Source of the DNA: Acytostelium subglobosum LB1
Taxonomy: Eukaryota; Evosea; Eumycetozoa; Acytosteliales; Acytosteliaceae
Direction: 5' to 3'
Assembly (NCBI RefSeq): GCF_000787575.1
Contig: NW_012236530.1
Location: 502,734-566,733 of the forward strand
Length of the DNA stretch: 64,000 nt
A program made the translations under genes and the position numbers. This document shows, in pieces, positions 1-11,224 of this stretch. Each line of letters begins with the position of its first letter. The first letter of the stretch is position 1. The notes beneath the pieces are model-generated. The model was not told the DNA's origin, ran no database searches, and worked only from the letters and a program-made list of their open reading frames with translations.

Positions 1-300
1 TGTAGAGTATAAAGCTTGAAGTCATCCAAAGGACATCTATTAGCTCTCTCAATCTTGACAAAGGCACAAGTACTCTATTGCCAAGTACAGAGATAATAGG
101 ATTAATCTCGCGTTCTCTTCATTATGAATGAATGAATGAATGGTTGAATGTTGATTGAACGTATGAATNGAATGATTGATATGATGTATTCATTATCTCA
201 TTGTTGGTTTCATGAATGAAAGAATGGTGGATGTTCAAAAGAGTGTCTCTTTTATTGGTCGCTGCCCGCACGCCCGTACGCCGCACGACGCACAACCACA
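1..300. other. Left edge, possible partial exon
   Basis: Positions about 1-117 are open on the minus strand for some 39 codons, with a leucine-rich translation containing ISVLGNRVLVPL. This could be the 5' exon of a minus-strand gene running off the left edge, but no start codon or splice site confirms it. Positions 120-240 are TGAATGAATG-type simple repeat with one ambiguous base (N) near position 170, the only one I noticed. I see nothing else here. Confidence 0.2.
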
Positions 301-3157
301 TCACTTCAGACCAAAGCCTTCAGAGTTGTTGAGCGCTTTGGAGAGACGCTCTTCAAGCTTCTCTTTGGTTGGATAGCATGGGAGAATGAGGGCGTTGAAG
401 CAGGTGTGTGCTGAGGGCAGACGGTCGCTGTCGATCTGTTTGTGGATGGAGAACTGGATCTTGGACAGTCCTCCATAGGGCACGCGGTCACAGCCCGTGG
501 AGAACGACAGGAACTTTCTCTTCATATCGTTGGAGAATGCGTGCACCGTCTCCCAGAAGTAGACGATCGTCTGGTCAGTGTGCGTGTAGCCACCGTCGTA
601 CATGGTGATCTTCTCCAGCTCCTTAAAGTCCAAGTCCTCCACGCCACATATCAAGTCCTCCAGCTCCTCTGATCTGAGCAACTGTAGCAGTGGAGAGTCG
701 CACACCAACTTGAAGCCCTTATAGAACTCGTCCCATTGTTTAGAGATTGAAGAATCCAACAAATACTTTGTGTATAGTTTGAGGTACTCTATGTTGATTG
801 ATTGATTGAGTGAACGAGTTAGTGAGTGCGCTTGCGGACCATCAATCAACTTGACGTACCTTGTCGGTTTGAGTTGGTGACGAGTATTTCATCACCACCT
901 GGCTTGAGCTCAATGGTCTTTGTCTCGCCAAAGCTGTCAGAGGTGACGGAGAAGTAGGTCATCCATTCAGAGACGTCGTCTGTCGTGTCTCTAAGTGTGA
1001 TTAGGCTTTGATATATTTCCGGTTCAATTGATTCGACATCTTCCAGCGACACTGGTATGCCCAGCAACTTCTTATATACAACGAGAGGGAAGTGTACGTC
1101 CAGGATAATGTTATTATACAACGCCAGTCCAAGTATCTAATGGATAGTTGATGGATAGTTAGGATCTCATTCATCCATGGATGATGGACTGGACTGGATT
1201 ACTTACGATTCCAATCAACTCAAACTCCAACTTGTCAAGAGAGTTTGGATTGAACCACCAGGTCCTCAGCTTATCGTTGTAGATGAACATGCCAAACTCT
1301 GTATCAAAGATCTTGCGTACGACGATCTGGAAGAACTCCTTCTGCACGCCACCCTGATCAATACCATCCTCTCCTTTAAACTGTATCTTCAACTCCTTCT
1401 TCATTTCCTCTGATGTCTTATTCCTTTGTATCTGTCGTGTCGTGCATTATGTGTAAGAAGTAGAACCATGATGATTGATTGGCCTGGCATGGACTGGACT
1501 GGTACTTACATTATTTAATGCATCATTGATGATGTGTTCTCGACGAACTTGGAACACCAAGTATTCATTCTATAACAAGTGATGGTTAGGTCAGTCAACA
1601 GTTTGGCCATCCTCGCGCCAGCCAACGTAGGATACATACTCGGTATTTCTTTTGTTGCAATGTGTATTCTATTGTTAAATATGTACTCTTGGTATAGGTG
1701 CTCAGTATGAATGGATAGGTGGTGTATGTGAAGCTGAAGGAAGGAAGGAAGGCCAGCGCAGGTGCAATGTTAGTACTTCTCCGAGATGTCCTCGTGTCGA
1801 CTGATGACCTGTCTGGAACATACCCTGTCTTCTTGGTGTAGTTTGAAAAGTCTGTGAATAGGTCAATGTAGTTGTTGATCAAATCGTTGTAGAACTCCTT
1901 GTAGTTGGCAAACTTGGTAACAGAGTTGACCTTGTCTACATGTAGTATCTTGGAATAAGTACTCGCTAGCTCGCTCACGAGTCGTTGACAATCTACTTAC
2001 ACAGTAACTCGAGGAATGCACACGCACCAATGATAGGAATATCCGATACTAGTTTGATGTTCTCAGCCGTTACCAAACGTACAGAGATGAACTGTTCAAA
2101 GTTGGTGAGTAGCTGGATGAGTTGCTCTTTGGAGAATCTGTTGTTGTTGTTGTCACGTGATGAGTATCAGTATGAACGTAAGAATGGTGATAGCCATATG
2201 ATTGATTGAATGACGTACGTCAATAACCAAAGACCAAGTGTATTCATCAGTGGTGTGTCCAGGTTGGTGAGACCGACGCAGAAGTACTCCAGTATCTTGG
2301 AGTTGTCTAGGTCATAGACGAGTGGATTCTGCAACAGGAATACATATGGCTTCAATATCTCCATCGAGTTTGTCTGTGGGTTGTTCTTCACTGTCTTGCT
2401 TAGGCTGATCGCTGAATCCGACAATGTTTTGATAATGTCGTCTCGTTGCTGCAGTATCATCGTCATCATCGATGTATGATTGATTGATTAGGATTGATGA
2501 AAGGGGACAGGACCATGGTCCGCACACTTACCAGTGATATTAAGTATTCAAAGGTCTCTCGTATGAGTTTGAGGTTCAGTCCAATGAAGTGATTATAGTC
2601 ATTGCGTTGCTGTGGCTGCTTCTGTGCGTGCATATGTTGTAGTCATCGTGGTCGTGGTCATGTTAGCATCATCATCGTCCAAACAACGCGGCGGGACAGA
2701 CAACACGACACTTACATCTGCGAACGTCGTGTTCATGTGAAGAGGTAGTTGTTTGATCTGATTGATAACGATTGAGTTGGCATTCTTCTGTACACACTTC
2801 TTGAGAAAGTCCAAGATTGACTCGTCGTTGGGATTGAAGACCAAGTTCTGCTCATCCTTCATATACATACACAGATACTGGTCCTTATGCTTATTGGCGT
2901 ATTCAATAGACTTTACCGCAGCCACATTAGGATCCAATATCTTTGTACATTGTGGATTATGGCAACAATATATCGAATGTTTATCTATTGTCTCATTACA
3001 TCCTCTAGTCAATTGAGTAAAGTATCTAATTCATTCATTCGTTGGTTCGTGAATGTCAGTATGACCTGTCTATCTGTGTCTGTCTATCTGTCTGTCGATC
3101 TGTCTGGGTCGCGAACACATACTGTTCAATATATGATCGTATTACTTGCTTTGACAT
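301..3157 (-). CDS. UBE3A: UBE3A/E6AP-type HECT E3 ubiquitin ligase with AZUL domain
   Basis: Eleven exons can be traced by GT-AG sites in phase: 3123-3157, 2716-3025, 2532-2621, 2219-2448, 2001-2137, 1824-1965, 1640-1733, 1510-1569, 1207-1431, 860-1136 and 301-788, giving about 695 residues (human UBE3A about 850-875). Exon 1 is only 35 nt; splicing gives a start reading MSKQVIRSYIEQYFTQLTRG, which matches the helix before the AZUL zinc domain (CN..C.H..QC.KIL). The HECT domain fills the C-terminal half: VRREHIIND, GVQKEFFQ, GLALYNNIILDVHFP, and the catalytic cysteine in LPSAHTCFN about 40 residues from the end. By family it transfers ubiquitin from an E2 through this cysteine. It is shorter than the animal protein between AZUL and HECT. 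The exact acceptor of exon 6 is ambiguous. Confidence 0.93.
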
Positions 3158-3507
3158 ATTACACTCCTGATTATATATATAAATGTATATCTTATATATT
3201 ACTATGTACAATAATATAGATTGTTTAGTCGGGTGTTAGGGATAAAGTATTACGAGTAGTAGTGAGTGAATGAGTTAGTGAGGTAGGTGAATGCAAGTTC
3301 ACACAAGTAATAACGGGTGGGCTTCAACCTCAACCCCTTCAACGACTACGTGTGTGAACATCTTAATTTATGGGACTCATCACTATTTGAATCGGATCCG
3401 AATGATGGACACAAGATGATCCAGTCTTTCCAATCCATCATTCCAATCAATCAATGAATTAATCAATGATTATCAATTATATATCATAATTGTTTAATTA
3501 TATTATA
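3158..3507. other. Spacer between UBE3A and RRP5
   Basis: AT-rich spacer carrying the UBE3A 5' flank and the RRP5 3' flank, with TATA-like runs near 3170-3200 and 3478-3510. I see no gene here. Confidence 0.6.
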
Positions 3508-6482
3508 TTATAATTTTGATGATGGAGTTGACACAGAAGGAGCAGCACCAGAACTGGTCTTGTTGCCACCATTCTCTACATAGGATAATGCTGCACTCTT
3601 GACATGATCCACTGATCTGGCATCACCATTGATCTTCTCATATTCCAGATAGCGCTTGAAGAATTGTTTGATGTTGCGATCACTGAATTTCAATGTGATG
3701 CATCGCTCAAACAGTTGACGAATGTTCTTTTGATGACTGGCCTTGAGCTCCATGTCCAAATACACATTCCAGAGATCGGAACGGCTGGGATAGCTTGAGA
3801 CCAGGCCCTCAAAGATTGTGCGGCCTCTCTCGATGTCGCCCATCTTGAACTCCAACTGTGCATACTTTGAAATGACCTCCACCTGCTTCTTCTTTGCCAA
3901 TATCGTCATAACCTTTGCCAACACGCCACGGAACACGTCCACCTTGTTAGCCGTCAGCAAGAACTCTCCATATCTGCACCAGACCTTTGCGCTATGTCTA
4001 TATTTCTTAAAGAACATCTTGAAGTATTCGTCCTCGAGCTATATCGTTTGATTGATCGAGTTTGAGTGAGTGAGGGCATGGACTGGAAATTGGTGCTTGA
4101 ACTTACATCAAACTTCTGGGTCTGCTCCAATATGTTGACGATTGAGAAGTACATTGACTTGGGATCTTGGTATTGGATGGCGCGCTGGAACAACTTCAGA
4201 AGGGTGTCCTTGGTGCCGTACATGTTCTCAAGGTTGAGCAATGCAGTCCAGACATTGCGCAGCTCGAGCACCTCGGTTGGTATGATCTTCTTGAGTGCTT
4301 TCTCACCAATCTCTCTTGCCTTTTGTATCTCGCTCATGCCCAAGTAGAAGGCCATGTACTTCATCCAGACGAATGATGAGTTGGGTGATCCCATCAGCAC
4401 ACGCTCAAAGTCCTGTGCGCTCTCTGGAGCCACGTTGTGATCGGACAACATGTCTTCCTTCTGCTTGATCTGGTTCTCTGCCTGTGTCCTCGACATCTTC
4501 TTCTCCTTCTTTTGCTTCTTTTCGTCCTGGATCTCATCCTCGTCGATCGCGTCCTCCTCGGCGTCAGCCATGTCCTCACCAGCGCCACCTGCTGCTCTCT
4601 TTCTCTTCTTGTCCAGTCCGTCGGCCATGGCTGCAAAGTCCTCCTCGACCCACTTGATGGTGGCACCACCATCAGCTTGCACATGGATTGACATTGCTTG
4701 ATTAGTCGCCTCGGGGGCAGATGCAGCAGCGGGAGTAGTGTTGGTCTCCACGGTACTGAGACCCTGTATCATGCTCGCAACGTCGACGTATGTATGTGGC
4801 TTGGGTGCCTCCTCTGGCTCGTCGTCCACGCTCCAGGGTGGCTTGATGATGGCCTCAAGATCGATGCCCTCCATGTCTGATTCAAGAAGTGAGAAGACGT
4901 AGCCTCGCTCAGCAGTCTTCTCCTGCTGGCACACGCCCAGCAGGTGGTCGCCAACCTGGAAGTGCTCGGCCAGTTGCTCGGCCGTGTATGTCATGCCGGC
5001 AGTGATGTTCATCGCAAAGATCACACCCCTCTCGTTATGGATCGTCTTGACCACGATGTGCTTGGTGTAGACACCCAGCACGGTGAGCGGCGACACCTCG
5101 CCCTTCTTGAGCGCCACAAAGTTATCGGTGATTGTTGCTGTACAGATCTTGATGTCACCCTCCTCCTTGAGATCGGGCTTGGTAGTCACGGCAATCGGCT
5201 TGCCGGGCACGATAAAGCTCTGGATGACGGGATGTATGTCCTTGAGCAAGAGCACACCCTCGACGCGAGTCGACAGGAGCACGCGTGCCATGTCGCTGTA
5301 CACGGCGAGAACGTAGCCAAAGCCTGCTGTACCGGTCGTGCTCAGCTTCTCCTCCAACATTATCCTACGCTTGATTGCACGTGGCTTCTTGTGCGCTGGG
5401 TTGTACTTGAAGCATTTGGGCCTGACATAGATCTTGCCGGCCGTCATCATGAACAGCACGTCGACCTCAATCAGATCGTTCTTCTGGTATATGGAGAAGG
5501 GGGCAGAGGGATGGGTCTGCATGTGGACGTCGGTGGGGCGAACCTCAGCAGAGAGGCCGCGCGGCAGACCCACCTTGAGCGAGGTCGGGGTGATCTCGCG
5601 CACCAGCGCCAGACATTTGGTGCCCACGGCTATCTTGGGCATGTTGGCGGCCTCGGGCAACGCCAGACGCACGGCGCCACTCTTCTCGACGGCCAGCACC
5701 ATGGCACTGAGCGCGGACCATTTGAACTTTAGCAGATTGCTGACAGTATGCATTGAGTCAAAGTTGGTCATTATATCGATGAGACCGATTGTGTTCCTGT
5801 TGATGATCACCACCATGTCTGTTACCTTGTCCGATGAGCGGCCTACCACCCAACACGGCAAAGTGACGCCAGGCTTGATCGCCGCCTGCTTGGCCTTGCC
5901 CTCGAAACTAACACTAAATGTATGATCGGCTTCGTTCACGCCAGTGATTGTTATCACTGGTGCAACCTTTGTTGTTGTTGTTGTCTCAGTCTGTTGTTGT
6001 TGATAGTTCTTTGGAATATCTTCTTCCTTGGGTGGCAATAAGAATTGAAATGGATTGTTATTGACATCTGATATCTCTGTAAGATGGACTGATGTAGTCC
6101 AACGCTGTTTGGTCTCAGGGTCTATATATGTGATGTCAACATATTGTGATCGTTCGCTAACAATCTCTGGTGTGATGATCCTTCCAATCAGTGGATGTTG
6201 TGGTTGCTGTTGTTGTTGTTGTTGTTTCTTGGAAGTTGATGTCGTTGTAGTTGATTGTGATGTAGATGCTACCGTCGACGACTTTGCCGTTGTCTTTATT
6301 GTCGATGGTTTAACTGTTGTTGTGGTTGATGCTGTTGCAGCTGGTTTTGTTGTATTTGTCTTTGTGGCAACCGTAGATGGTGCTGAGGCTGATGTCTTTG
6401 GTTTCTGTTGTGCAGAGGTGGACACTGCCGCAACAACAGATTGTTTGCCTGTTGTCGAAGATGTTGATTTCTTTTGTGACAT
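3508..6482 (-). CDS. RRP5: RRP5/PDCD11-like rRNA processing protein, short S1 array
   Basis: Two exons (4107-6482 and 3508-4038) join in phase across an intron with a GTAAGT donor, giving about 968 residues. The N-terminal 110 residues are low complexity (Ser, Thr, Lys, poly-Q). Several S1-like beta domains follow (for example around GFGYVLAVYSDMARVLLSTRVEG), then an acidic and lysine-rich linker with a likely nuclear signal (KKRKRA). The C-terminal 300 residues are HAT repeats beginning AQDFERVLMGSPNSSFVWMKY, the hallmark of the RRP5 C-terminus. In yeast and human this protein binds pre-rRNA and acts in both 40S and 60S pathways. The family usually has about 1,700-1,870 residues and 12-14 S1 domains; here I count roughly five. 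An upstream in-frame ATG at 6503 is possible, but MSQKK at 6482 is the likelier start. Confidence 0.85.
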
Positions 6483-7224
6483 TATATATATGTAATACTT
6501 CAAACAATGAGATAAACGATTGAGAATGAATGAAAGAATGATTTTAACTACATCCCATCTTTAGTTTTTTCGCTTCGTTCGGTCGTCAACACAACAAAGT
6601 TTTTGATTTGTTTCAATTTATTTATTTTATTTTGATCAATTCACCAAACTTGGGTTGAGATAGAACATTTTTCCTTTATTATGTAATATAGACCAAACAA
6701 AGAGAGTGAAAGAGAAATAGAGACAGAACGACTTGATGGATAATTCTCAACAAAAAGAATGATTAATTTATTGAGTGAATGAACTCAACTAAATTGAACA
6801 GTGGATTGATAAGTGTACGAATGTTTGGTTGATTGAGTCTTCAACATTTCAAGTATCCCATCAATCCAATCCGATCGAATCCAATCCAATCAATCAATCC
6901 TAATTGACATAGATACAGAAAGACACTATTTTAAAGTATTCAGACAATGTGTACTACGTTTTAAGTATTAAGTTATACACCACTCATTGAGTGTGATTGA
7001 TTGATTCCTGTCACCATCAATATGATTGTATGTCTGACACTACAAACTTAACAATCTTCACCAATCAGTGACATTCCAACAGACATGTTGTAGTCGTAAG
7101 TAAGATGTGCTTGTCAAACCAATCAATCACACTCACATTCACACTCACATTCACACTCACACTCACATACAACACCCATCACAATCAATCACTCACACCA
7201 CCTTCACTCACACACTCATCAATG
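6483..7224. other. AT-rich spacer, no gene seen
   Basis: Contains the 5' flank of the RRP5 gene, scattered CAATCAATC and CACTCACA simple repeats (7120-7200), and no reading frame that looks coding. Confidence 0.5.
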
Positions 7225-7482
7225 TTATATTATAATATAACTACCATTATTGTCTTTTAAGGATTGACACTTTGAGATTAATGGCAACGACCATTCGTTG
7301 ACATATGTGGGAGGTGTGAATTCACAAGTGATTGGTTGACTCACAGTGTTAGTATCCTGTCTGCGCCATGTCCAATTGAACATGACTGTCTGACTGACTG
7401 ATAATCCATTATCCGAATCACGTGATCTAATTCTTGTGAAGTTGTATAATATTATGCGAGTGTATGTGTTCAAACTGATCAA
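7225..7482 (-). pseudogene. Coding-like fragment of unknown origin
   Basis: An open frame of about 85 codons on the minus strand ends at 7225. Its translation (TVMFNWTWRRQDT, ITCEFTPPTYVNEW) has the residue mix of an extracellular beta-sandwich protein rather than repeat-derived sequence. The apparent 5' end lies within 130 bp of the promoter of the plus-strand CBM49 gene, so there is no obvious room for an upstream exon. It may be a gene remnant, a terminal exon of an unrecognised gene, or a chance frame. I do not recognise it. Confidence 0.25.
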
Positions 7483-7504
7483 TCACATTCACTCCCTGGA
7501 AATT

Positions 7505-7520
7505 TCTTTATAAATAGAGA
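7505..7520 (+). promoter_or_regulatory. TATA-like box of CBM49 gene
   Basis: A TTTATAAATA motif lies about 100 bp before the start codon at 7612 and is followed by an AT-rich, CAATCAA-containing leader, as is usual for dictyostelid promoters. Confidence 0.4.
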
Positions 7521-7611
7521 CAAGGGACTCTTTATCAATATCAAATCAAATCAATCAAATATATCTAATTTAATCAATCAATATTTCTTTAATAATAACT
7601 ATTCAACCAAA

Positions 7612-8131
7612 ATGAAGTCTGCTATCCTGTTACTATTGCTCTCCCTTCTCTCCCTTACCTCTGCCTACTACAACTGTGGAACCAACGCATGTGACCGTTA
7701 CTGGACCTGTCTGAAGGGTATCCCACCCTATCCATCTTGCTCAAGTATGTTCCACTCAATCACCAAATCAATCTTTCAATCAATCAAACTAACATATTCT
7801 TGAATAATCATTATTAGATGGATGTGGTGAGCGTGTATCTTTGACCCAGGATGTCTCCAACCGTTGGAAGCAGGATGGTATTGACTTTGTCCAGGTCACT
7901 GTGGTAGTTACCAACATTGGACCAGTTGCAATTAAGGATGTTCTGATTGATGGAGCTGAACTTCCATTCATTGGCACCGATCTTTGGAATGTTAACCGTC
8001 TTCCAAATGGTGACATCATGTTCCCATCGTATCAAGTCAGTTTGGCTGCTGGCTACTCCTTCACCTTTGGTTACATTGCACGCTCAGACTCCCCAGCCCA
8101 TCTCTGGATCAAGAACATCTACGTTCTTTAA
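7612..8131 (+). CDS. Secreted CBM49 carbohydrate-binding protein
   Basis: Two exons (7612-7744 and 7818-8131) give 148 residues. A cleavable signal peptide (KSAILLLLLSLLSLTSA) is followed by a short cysteine-rich segment with four or more Cys and then a CBM49 domain of about 95 residues (SLTQDVSNRWKQDGIDFVQV, then LAAGYSFTFGYI near the end). CBM49 was first described at the C-terminus of plant cellulases and is expanded in dictyostelids, where such small secreted proteins associate with the cellulose of slime sheath, stalk and spore coat. There is no catalytic domain. The intron has a GTATGT donor, an ACTAAC site and sense TCAATCAA repeats. Confidence 0.88.
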
Positions 8132-8356
8132 TATTAATAAACTTTTACCAATTCAAATCAATCAATCACTCATAAATAGTATATATAAAGTCAAGACTGC
8201 TTGGCTGGAAGAAGAAATTTCGCCTGTATTATGATCAAACAGTATATACTTCCTGCAAGAGAAGTATAAGGACCGTTGATAAGTTGATAGGTTGATAAGT
8301 TGAAAGTTGATAGGTTGATAAAGGATTGGTGAAGGTGGCCGATCAATCAATGATAA

Positions 8357-9900
8357 TTACTGGTGGGGTTGCACTGCTTTGACGGGATATCCCCGAAGTG
8401 TAGAAAAACAAACTAGCTCGGCATTACTCAGGTTCATTCCATTCTGGACAATGCATAAGTTCATGACTTGTTCCAAGTTGACACCAGAAAGTACTTCCAA
8501 TAACATTTGGGGGATGTTCACCTGTTGTTGTTGAGCCAATCTTCTGATAACCCTGTATGCAAAGTAGAATGCATATAGGGGACATGCTTTGTGCACACCA
8601 CAGCGCAGCCTGTGGATGGGATCATTGAAATTGATTCCAACATTGACAAAACTTGGTGATCTGATGCTGCAATACATATCTGGATGTATTTGTGATGGGT
8701 CCAAGAAATAATATACTTTGTCTATCCCAAATCCAATGGAGTAGTGGTCATGGGACTCTAGTTTGTTATGAAGGAAGAAGAGGGTGAGGTATCCATCCTT
8801 GAGATATCCAGTATTCAATTTTGGATTCCGTCCTCTGTATACCACAAAGTCCCCATAGATCTTGGCCAAGCGTTTGAGATTGTCATCCAAGTCCTGATGA
8901 TCAATGAATCCATTCCTCTCGATGTAGTTATAAAGTTTGTCGTTATCCACTACTACTCGACCACGTTGAAGTTGATTGGCATCAGCATTCCATTTGGACT
9001 CATATTCTGTGAGATTGTTTCCAAGTAACCTTCTCCAAACTGGATCTGGTCTTCCCCATTCAGAGATGGATTGGGAAGTATTGATTGAGAATTGTGGACC
9101 TCTTGAGGTTGGGGTGTTGGGCATTGGTTGCTGAGGATGTTGGCTTGTTGTCTTTGTTGTACTACAACGCTTTGTTGTGTTTGTTCTTTTGGTTGCTGAT
9201 TTGGAAGTGGTTCAGATCTTCCACTTGGTTGGTTGGTGGAGGTAGTAGCAGGAGCAATAATTGATATTGTAGTTGCTGTTGTTCTTGTTGTTGTTTGATG
9301 TTGTAATTGTTGATTAATAGGAAGTGGTTTAGAACTTCCACTGAGTTGGTTGGTAGAAGTTGTAGCAGGAGCATTAATCGATGTTGAGGATGTTGATGTT
9401 CTTGCTGGTGTTTGTTGTCGTTGCTGTGGTAGTTGTTTTGGTTGCTGATTCTTTGGAAGAGGTTTAGAACATCCACTGGGTTGGTCGGTAGAGGTAGTAG
9501 CAGGAGCATTAATGCTTGAGGTTGAGGTTGCTGATGTTCTTTGTGATGTCACATAGAACATGGCGGCCGGAGAGTGACTTAACCTCTCCGGCCTGTTTGC
9601 TGGAGAGTTGGCACTCTAGTTCTTCTGAGGTTCTACTTTGTTTCTTGTGTGGACGAGACGGCTCATTGATGTCTACATTTTGCTCCTCTCGCTCCTTCCT
9701 CTTGAGAGTATGTTGTATTAACTCCCATTGTTTATCAATGGCCTTCTTCCTTTCATCAACCTCCTTAAACAGCTCCTTCAACTGGCTTGATGATAAAGTA
9801 TCAAGTTGTCCTATAGGATTGATTGATTAGATGTCAATCTAAATGTTAATGTAAATGATAGGTATCATTGATAAGTATTATGCTTACCTTGTTCATTCAT
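8357..9900 (-). CDS. Putative cysteine-protease-like protein, frame not continuous
   Basis: A short first exon ending at 9900 (MNEQ) splices to a charged, helical N-terminal segment (positions about 9520-9825; QLKELFKEVDERKKAIDKQ). A Thr/Gln/Pro-rich tandem repeat follows, then a 255-codon C-terminal block (8357-9124). That block has a His (HDHYSIGFG), an Asp (YYFLDPSQ) and a Cys (RLRCGVHKACPLY) in the order His-Asp-Cys seen in Ulp1- or adenain-type cysteine proteases; this assignment is inference from spacing alone. The reading frame is not continuous: about two changes of frame occur in or beside the repeat, so the locus is either decayed, mis-assembled in the repeat, or spliced in a way I cannot see. 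If it derives from a virus-like element, only this one part is visible. A host ubiquitin-like protease remains possible. Confidence 0.4.
9165..9520 (-). repeat. Coding tandem repeat, about three units of 110-135 bp
   Basis: Three diverged units each encode a segment like INAPATTSTDQPSGCSKPLP followed by a Gln-rich stretch. The units differ in length, so slippage in this repeat could account for the frame ambiguity of the surrounding gene. Confidence 0.7.
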
Positions 9901-10270
9901 ATCTATCTTTATGTATATAATAATAATAATAAGTAATAAAGAGAGAAGAAAAATATTAATCGTTCAAAAACCAAGAATTGAGATATAAAATATATATATT
10001 AATTAATAATAATCTATAAGTGTATATATATATAAGAGATAATAATAAATATGTCTTTGATGATGTGCTTTGTTGATGGTATCCCAACCAATAATGGCGC
10101 GAAATTAACAACTTTCCCTTAATTTCGAGATTATTTTGGTATCCATCTGTTGAACTCAAACAAAGACCAAGGGTTGGTGGTGGAGAGAGGCCTTAAGAAG
10201 TGCTCGCAACGCACTACACATGTAAATGAGGTGTCGCCTCATCAATGAAGGTTCCTGGCATGCTGCAAGT
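9901..10270. other. AT-rich spacer, no gene seen
   Basis: Contains (TA)n and (AAT)n runs (about 9915-10060), which are 5' flank of the protease-like gene and 3' flank of CTDNEP1. An open minus frame at 10156-10494 is the shadow of the CTDNEP1 coding region. Confidence 0.5.
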
Positions 10271-11224
10271 TTATTTGTTGAATCGCAAGGAGAGGATGGA
10301 TCGCACGTCGTTGACATACTGCAAGACCTCCAGGAAGGGAAGGAGGTTGAGCAGTGACTCGTCCATGGGGTCATCGCCCATCCAGTTGTTGATGGGCAGT
10401 GCGTTCTCAATGTTGTTGGAGTAGGCAATTGGTGAGTTGTCAATGATGATCGTTGTGGCCAGGTCTTGATGGATGAGCGAGAGGTCCTTGACAAAGTTGC
10501 CGTCCTTCTCCAGACAGGACTCGCGGAACAGTCGCTTCTTGAGCACGTGGCTCTGGTCCAGCTGGTCGAGCAGCGGGTCGGCGTACTCCTTCATGCTGGC
10601 TGTGAATATGACCAGGTCGTACCACTTGGACACCTTCTCGATGAAGTAGTCGACGTGGGGTCGCTTGATCACGTAGAAAGTGCACTCAATGTCCTCGACC
10701 AGCACGTTGACCGTCAAGTGGTGGTGGCTGACGGGCGTGAGTGTCGAGTGGACGAGCGTCTCGTCCAGGTCGAGGATCAGTGTCTTTTTGGACACGGGCA
10801 ACACCAAGTTCTGATTGTACACAGAGAACAAGCTCATCACATTCGCGTTGGCTTGAAGTTGTCTTTGTTCTGCTTCGTCTGGCGATGCACTTATATGTTC
10901 TTTTGATACCATCCTTGTCTTGTTCTTGGACATTGATGTTGATGATGTTGTTGTACTTGTTTTGATTATTGAGTTGTTATTATCCTTTATCAATTCTATT
11001 TCTTCTTGTTGTTGTGTACTATTACTACTACTGCTGTTGCTGTTGCTACTTCCATTGAAGCTTAGAACACTGGCTATCATTGAGACCATCCAACTATATA
11101 TTATATTCATAGAGTCGACAGGCTTTTGAGGGGAGACCACCACCTTCTCTAGTTGTTGGTCTGGACTCTCATTCCTGCTGATCAATGAAGCTGCTGCTGC
11201 CGCTGCTGCTGAATATTCCTCCAT
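10271..11224 (-). CDS. CTDNEP1: CTD nuclear envelope phosphatase 1 (Dullard/Nem1 type)
   Basis: A single exon encodes 317 residues. A hydrophobic segment at residues about 40-56 (NIIYSWMVSMIASVL) would anchor the protein in the nuclear envelope/ER, and a Ser/Asn/Gln-rich linker follows. The FCP1-like HAD phosphatase domain starts near residue 145, with the catalytic motif DLDETLVHS (Asp about 152 and 154), then KRPHVDYFIEKVSKWYDLVIFTAS and the motif III/IV Asp in IIIDNSPIAY. In yeast and animals this enzyme dephosphorylates lipin, controlling phosphatidate use and nuclear membrane growth. Length and motif order are as in the family. SCP-type CTD phosphatases are close relatives, but the N-terminal anchor favours Dullard/Nem1. 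Confidence 0.9.
   Translation of the reverse strand: MEEYSAAAAAAASLISRNESPDQQLEKVVVSPQKPVDSMNIIYSWMVSMIASVLSFNGSSNSNSSSSNSTQQQEEIELIKDNNNSIIKTSTTTSSTSMSKNKTRMVSKEHISASPDEAEQRQLQANANVMSLFSVYNQNLVLPVSKKTLILDLDETLVHSTLTPVSHHHLTVNVLVEDIECTFYVIKRPHVDYFIEKVSKWYDLVIFTASMKEYADPLLDQLDQSHVLKKRLFRESCLEKDGNFVKDLSLIHQDLATTIIIDNSPIAYSNNIENALPINNWMGDDPMDESLLNLLPFLEVLQYVNDVRSILSLRFNK

Noticed and set aside
4944-5732. 262-codon plus-strand open frame opposite the RRP5 gene
   Set aside because: It is antisense to a well-supported S1-domain coding region and reflects GC-rich third positions; it has no promoter or domain.
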